The translations under genes were made by a program, and so were the position numbers. From contig DUGQ01000225.1 in the NCBI GenBank assembly GCA_013331315.1, positions 1,627 to 8,780 of the forward strand: a stretch of 7,154 nt of DNA. Reading direction: 5' to 3'. A model generated the notes under the pieces. That model was not told the origin of the DNA. It saw only the letters and a program-made list of their open reading frames with translations, and did no database searches. How positions within the stretch are numbered: position 1 is the first letter of the stretch; each line of letters opens with the position of its first letter. Shown here one piece after another: positions 4,329-7,154 of the stretch. This DNA is from Thermoplasmata archaeon (lineage in GTDB: Archaea; Thermoplasmatota; Thermoplasmata; UBA10834).

Positions 4329-4763
4329 TCACACGCCGCTCGCGTGGTCGTAGACGATGACCGAGGTATGAGCGACCTGGTCCGTCCATTTCTGCCTCGG
4401 GTCGCGCGTCTCGACAGCGAGCCCGATTATCCAGTCGAGCAGCAGCAGCAGGCCGAACACCTTGGTCACGTTCCTCATCAGCGCCCTCGACAGAGTCAAG
4501 TTCCCAGTCATCGGCACGGCCTTCATGTGCATGATCATCTTGCCGACGGTCCCGCCCACGGAGAAGTCGAACAGGGTCGCGTACAGGAAGAGGCCGACCC
4601 CTGACAGTAGCCCCGCGCTGAAGTAATGCCCTCCGAATATCGAGTTGAACACCATGAACGGCGTGTAGATCAGCACCGCGTCGATAACGATCGCTACGAA
4701 TCTCTTCAACCAGTGCTCCTGGAGGGTCTTGTCCTGTCCGAGATAGTCGAAACCTGTCGGCAC
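4329..4763 (-). CDS. RDD-family integral membrane protein
   Basis: This is a 144-residue membrane protein of the RDD family. The name-giving residues are visible: R21 and D28 in 'KRFVAIVIDAVLIY', and D110 in 'LLLLLDWIIG'. It also has 'GGTVGKMIMHMKAV' (70-83), 'LSRALMRN' (91-98) and the typical C-terminal 'KWTDQVAHTSVIV' (125-137). Hydrophobic segments lie at about 22-40, 49-67 and 102-117. RDD proteins have varied or unknown roles; a sodium/proton exchange role is reported for some bacterial members and should not be assumed. GTG at 4763 is chosen because AGGTGAT, a good match to the anti-Shine-Dalgarno sequence, lies 3 nt upstream and a TATA-like TTATTG lies further up at 4792-4797. An ATG at 4853 would add 30 polar residues outside the domain and from upstream of that promoter. 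It converges with the winged-helix gene, with 2 bp between stops. Confidence 0.82.
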   Translation of the reverse strand: MPTGFDYLGQDKTLQEHWLKRFVAIVIDAVLIYTPFMVFNSIFGGHYFSAGLLSGVGLFLYATLFDFSVGGTVGKMIMHMKAVPMTGNLTLSRALMRNVTKVFGLLLLLDWIIGLAVETRDPRQKWTDQVAHTSVIVYDHASGV

Positions 4764-4800
4764 GGAATCACCTGCGTCCCGAGGATGCCCCAATAACCTT
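4764..4800 (-). promoter_or_regulatory. Ribosome site and possible promoter of RDD gene
   Basis: On the minus strand AGGTGAT (4767-4773) precedes GTG 4763, and GGTTATTGG around 4791-4799 may act as a weak TATA element about 26 bp from a start near 4769. The pair decides the start codon in favour of 4763 rather than 4853. Confidence 0.4.
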
Positions 4801-4817
4801 ATCTGTCTCTTCTGCGC

Positions 4818-4830
4818 GTGGCTTCGCCAC
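4818..4830. repeat. Short perfect inverted repeat upstream of RDD gene
   Basis: GTGGC-TTC-GCCAC has 5-bp arms and the same TTC centre as the palindrome at 2682-2700. It lies upstream of the likely RDD promoter. At this length it may be chance. Confidence 0.25.
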
Positions 4831-4933
4831 TCGGATCGCCCGTCTCTCATCATCGGTCAGCGGTAACATCTTCGTCATCGTGGCGGGTGCCCTATCCGCT
4901 CCTATCGCATAATAACCCTTTGTCGTCATTACG

Positions 4934-4942
4934 CCTAAATAG
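4934..4942 (+). promoter_or_regulatory. TATA-like box for Tsr3 gene
   Basis: CCTAAATAG is centred about 35 bp before ATG 4973, giving a predicted leader of roughly 9 nt with no clear ribosome site. CATAATAA at 4908-4915 is a second AT-rich candidate. The rest of the 209-bp divergent gap (4764-4972) shows nothing else I can name. Confidence 0.4.
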
Positions 4943-4972
4943 CCTCCCCGCCCTCATACGTGGCCGGTCGCG

Positions 4973-5524
4973 ATGCAGGAGATAAGGGTCTACGCCCTGA
5001 TGCACAGACAGGACGATCCGCGGAAGTGCACGGCCGCGAGGCTCCTCAGGGAGGGTGAGATACGCCTGGCTAGGAGCGTGGGGAAGATCCCCAGGGGGGC
5101 AGTCGTGCTGGATCCTGAGGCCGAGAAGGCCCTGTCCCGAGAGGACCTGGGCGCCGTCCAGAAGCACGGGCTACTGGTGGTGGACTGCTCGTGGAACCGC
5201 CTCGAACGCTTCCCGAAGCTCAAGGCGGGGCTGAGACACAGGGCGCTCCCGTTCCTGGTGGCCGCCAACCCGGTCAACTTCGGCAAGCCGCAGCGACTCA
5301 GCAGCGCGGAGGCGGTCGCAGCCGCGGTGTACATCCTCGGCGACTGCGCCACCGCCGAGCGCATGATGGAGCACTTTCGCTGGGGGAGGACATTCATGGA
5401 TATCAACCGTGAGCTGTTGGATGGCTATAGAGCGGCCGCGGACAGCGCCTCGGTCGTGCGCTTCCAGGGCGCCGCTCTGAGCAGCATAACTGTAGGCGGA
5501 AGGGAGACTAAGGGCGTCCAATAG
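4973..5524 (+). CDS. tsr3: Tsr3-type rRNA aminocarboxypropyltransferase
   Basis: This is a 183-residue protein of the Tsr3/DUF367 family, which transfers the 3-amino-3-carboxypropyl group of S-adenosylmethionine to a hypermodified uridine/pseudouridine of small-subunit rRNA near the decoding site. The N-terminal RLI-like part shows 'DDPRKCTAARLL' (14-25, C19). The core carries 'LDP' (46-48), 'GLLVVDCSWNRLE' (66-78), 'HRALPFLVAANPVNFGKPQ' (89-107) and 'LSSAEAVAAAVYILGD' (109-124), all hallmark blocks. The length is normal for archaeal members. The C-terminus after about 150 is variable in the family. The gene follows a short TATA-to-ATG distance and is transcribed divergently from the RDD gene; MCM follows 93 nt later in the same direction, possibly from its own promoter. 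The identification is firm; which nucleotide is modified in this organism is by analogy with studied Tsr3 enzymes. Confidence 0.9.
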   Translation: MQEIRVYALMHRQDDPRKCTAARLLREGEIRLARSVGKIPRGAVVLDPEAEKALSREDLGAVQKHGLLVVDCSWNRLERFPKLKAGLRHRALPFLVAANPVNFGKPQRLSSAEAVAAAVYILGDCATAERMMEHFRWGRTFMDINRELLDGYRAAADSASVVRFQGAALSSITVGGRETKGVQ

Positions 5525-5617
5525 ACCTTTGTACCCCATAGACGATTCCGGATACCCTTTTGCTGAGCTTGCAGAGCGGGGCAAGTGCGACGATCGCGCT
5601 GAAACGGGGGAGGACGA

Positions 5618-7154
5618 ATGCCGAAAGAATACACACCTGAAGACCTGGTCTCCAACTGGGAGGAGTTCCTCGGAGGTCAGGACATGCGCCACCTCGTGAA
5701 CACCATCGCCGATTTCTACCCCGATGTCAGGAGTCTGTACGTCGACTTCTCGTCAATCGAGCGATTCGACCCTGACCTCGCGAACTACACCCTCAACAAG
5801 CCCGTCATCTCGACCCAGTCGGCGGAGGAGGCCATGCGCAAGATGGTCTCCCACGCCCTGACCAGCCCGTTCATCCACTTCAGGATCCGAGGCCTCCCGC
5901 GTGATTCGAGGATCGACATCAGGAAGCTGAGGGCGAAGCATCTGGAGACCTTCGTGTCCGTCGAGGGGCTAGTCAGGAAGGCGACCGAGGTCCGGCCCAA
6001 GGTCACCGTCGCCGAGTTCGAGTGCATGCGCTGCGGGGCCAGGATATTCGTCGAGCAGGAGGGGATGCAGTTCCGGGAACCGCTCGAATGTTCCAAGGAC
6101 GAGGGCGGCTGCGGCCGGGGCAGCGGCTCGACGAGGTTCAAGCTGCTAACGGACAAATCGCAGTTCGTCGACACGCAGAAGGTCGAGATACAGGAACCGC
6201 CAGAAGGGTTGAGAGGTGGCGCACAGCCCGAGCGACTGGTCGGCTATGTCGAGGACGACGTGGCCGGAAGGGTCTCCCCGGGGGACCGGGTGATAATCAA
6301 CGGCGTGCTCAAGAGCCACCAGAAGGGCTCTCAGACCAAGTCGACCCTTTTCGACCTCACGCTGGAGGTCAACTCCGTCGAGTACGAGGAGCACGAGTAC
6401 GAGGAGATTGTGATCACGCCTGAGGACGAGGCCAAGATACGCGACTTCGCGCGGTCCCCGGACGTCTTCGAGAAGATAGTCGCCTCGATATCGCCCACCA
6501 TATTCGGCTACTTCCAGGAGAAGGAGGCGCTCGCCCTGCAGCTGTTCGGGGGCGTCACCAAGCTCATGGACGACGGCACGCACATCAGGGGAGATATCCA
6601 CATCGCGATGATCGGCGACCCTGGGACGGCCAAGTCCCAGATACTGAGGTACATGTCCACGCTGGCTCCGAGAGGCATCTACACGTCTGGGAAGGCTTCG
6701 TCGGCCGCGGGTCTCACCGCCGCCGCGGTGAAGGACGAGTTCGGCGAGGGAAGATGGACCTTGGAGGCGGGAGCGCTCGTGCTGGCGGACAAGGGCCTGG
6801 CGTGCATCGACGAGCTGGACAAGATGAACGACCAGGACAGGTCCAGCATACACGAGAGCCTGGAGCAGGGCACGATATCCGTCGCCAAGGCCGGGATCAC
6901 CGCGACGCTTCAGTCAAGGTGCGCCGTGCTCGGGGCGGCGAACCCCAAGTACGGCAGGTTCGACGAGAACAGGAGCATCGCGGAGCAGATAGATCTCCCA
7001 CCCGCCCTGCTCTCGAGGTTCGACGCTATATTCACGATGACAGACAGGCCCGACTCCGAGTACGATCGGAGTGTCGCGGCGCACATACTGAAAGTTCACA
7101 GACGGGGCGAGATACGCCTTCACGAGACCCCGGAGAATATACCGGAGATCGACG
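5618..7154 (+). CDS. mcm: MCM replicative DNA helicase (partial, 3' end beyond window)
   Basis: The first 512 codons of an archaeal MCM, the homohexameric 3'-5' helicase that unwinds origins and drives the fork. The N-terminal domain contains a zinc site with C136, C139, C158 and C165 (C-x2-C-x18-C-x6-C). The AAA+ core has Walker A G333-D-P-G-T-A-K339-S340, Walker B 'CID398-E399-LDKM', a sensor 1 region 'GAANPKYGRF' and the arginine finger S-R467-F-D. All catalytic residues are present, so it should be active. Archaeal MCMs are usually about 670-700 residues, so roughly the last quarter, including the C-terminal winged helix, lies outside; an intein further on cannot be excluded. ATG 5618 is supported by GGAGG at 5609-5613 with a 4-nt spacer. 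The 93-bp gap after tsr3 has no strong TATA box (GATACCCTTTT near 5551-5561 is the best), so read-through from tsr3 is possible. Confidence 0.95.
   Translation, partial: MPKEYTPEDLVSNWEEFLGGQDMRHLVNTIADFYPDVRSLYVDFSSIERFDPDLANYTLNKPVISTQSAEEAMRKMVSHALTSPFIHFRIRGLPRDSRIDIRKLRAKHLETFVSVEGLVRKATEVRPKVTVAEFECMRCGARIFVEQEGMQFREPLECSKDEGGCGRGSGSTRFKLLTDKSQFVDTQKVEIQEPPEGLRGGAQPERLVGYVEDDVAGRVSPGDRVIINGVLKSHQKGSQTKSTLFDLTLEVNSVEYEEHEYEEIVITPEDEAKIRDFARSPDVFEKIVASISPTIFGYFQEKEALALQLFGGVTKLMDDGTHIRGDIHIAMIGDPGTAKSQILRYMSTLAPRGIYTSGKASSAAGLTAAAVKDEFGEGRWTLEAGALVLADKGLACIDELDKMNDQDRSSIHESLEQGTISVAKAGITATLQSRCAVLGAANPKYGRFDENRSIAEQIDLPPALLSRFDAIFTMTDRPDSEYDRSVAAHILKVHRRGEIRLHETPENIPEID

Noticed and set aside
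4764..4853. 30-residue N-terminal extension of the RDD protein
   Set aside because: It is polar and outside the domain, and it lies upstream of a good ribosome site and TATA-like element that serve GTG 4763.
6146..6853. 235-codon minus-strand frame inside MCM
   Set aside because: MCM has unbroken conserved motifs on the plus strand here; the long antisense frame is expected from high GC codon use.
1..7154. CRISPR array, tRNA/rRNA genes, insertion sequences
   Set aside because: No spaced direct repeats, cloverleaf-like segments, transposase frames or flanking inverted repeats were seen.

Overview
The window reads as a piece of GC-rich euryarchaeal chromosome. The archaeal signs are an MCM replicative helicase, a Tsr3-type rRNA modification enzyme, a hexulose-phosphate synthase of the pentose-making type, two type IV pilins with the archaeal 'VSPVIATIL' N-terminus, TATA boxes about 26 bp before predicted transcript starts, and frequent ATA (Ile) and AGG (Arg) codons. 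A Thermoplasmatota-like lineage is my best guess from protein flavour alone; I cannot confirm it.

Layout. 1-423 (minus): 5' part of 3-hexulose-6-phosphate synthase, running off the left edge. 424-532: a divergent promoter region with two back-to-back TATA boxes and two adjacent palindromes between them. 533-2599 (plus): a tightly packed three-gene operon (ATGA overlap, then a 1-nt gap) of RecA/KaiC-fold proteins. Only the first keeps a full ATP site; the second has lost the P-loop and the third has lost the Walker lysine and the Walker B aspartate. 2600-2855: a regulatory intergenic region with two TATA boxes, a perfect palindrome and a 5'-leader hairpin. 2856-4065 (plus): two paralogous 175-residue type IV pilins, each with its own promoter and leader hairpin. 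4087-4326 (plus): a small winged-helix protein directly behind pilin 2. 4329-4763 (minus): an RDD-family membrane protein, convergent with the winged-helix gene. 4973-5524 (plus): Tsr3. 5618 to the right edge (plus): MCM helicase, cut at the window end.

How the parts may work together (inference). The ends of the window are housekeeping genes. The centre (533-4326) looks like an accessory surface-structure module: a KaiC-like ATPase with two degenerate partners, two pilins and a small DNA-binding protein. No pilus assembly ATPase (PilB/TadA type), TadC-like membrane protein or prepilin peptidase lies in the window, so assembly machinery must be elsewhere. A regulatory or assembly-accessory role of the ATPase trio for the pilins is suggested only by adjacency. 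The most unusual points are the one-active-plus-two-degenerate RecA trio, the matched 5'-end hairpins on both pilin transcripts, and the palindromes placed at promoters.
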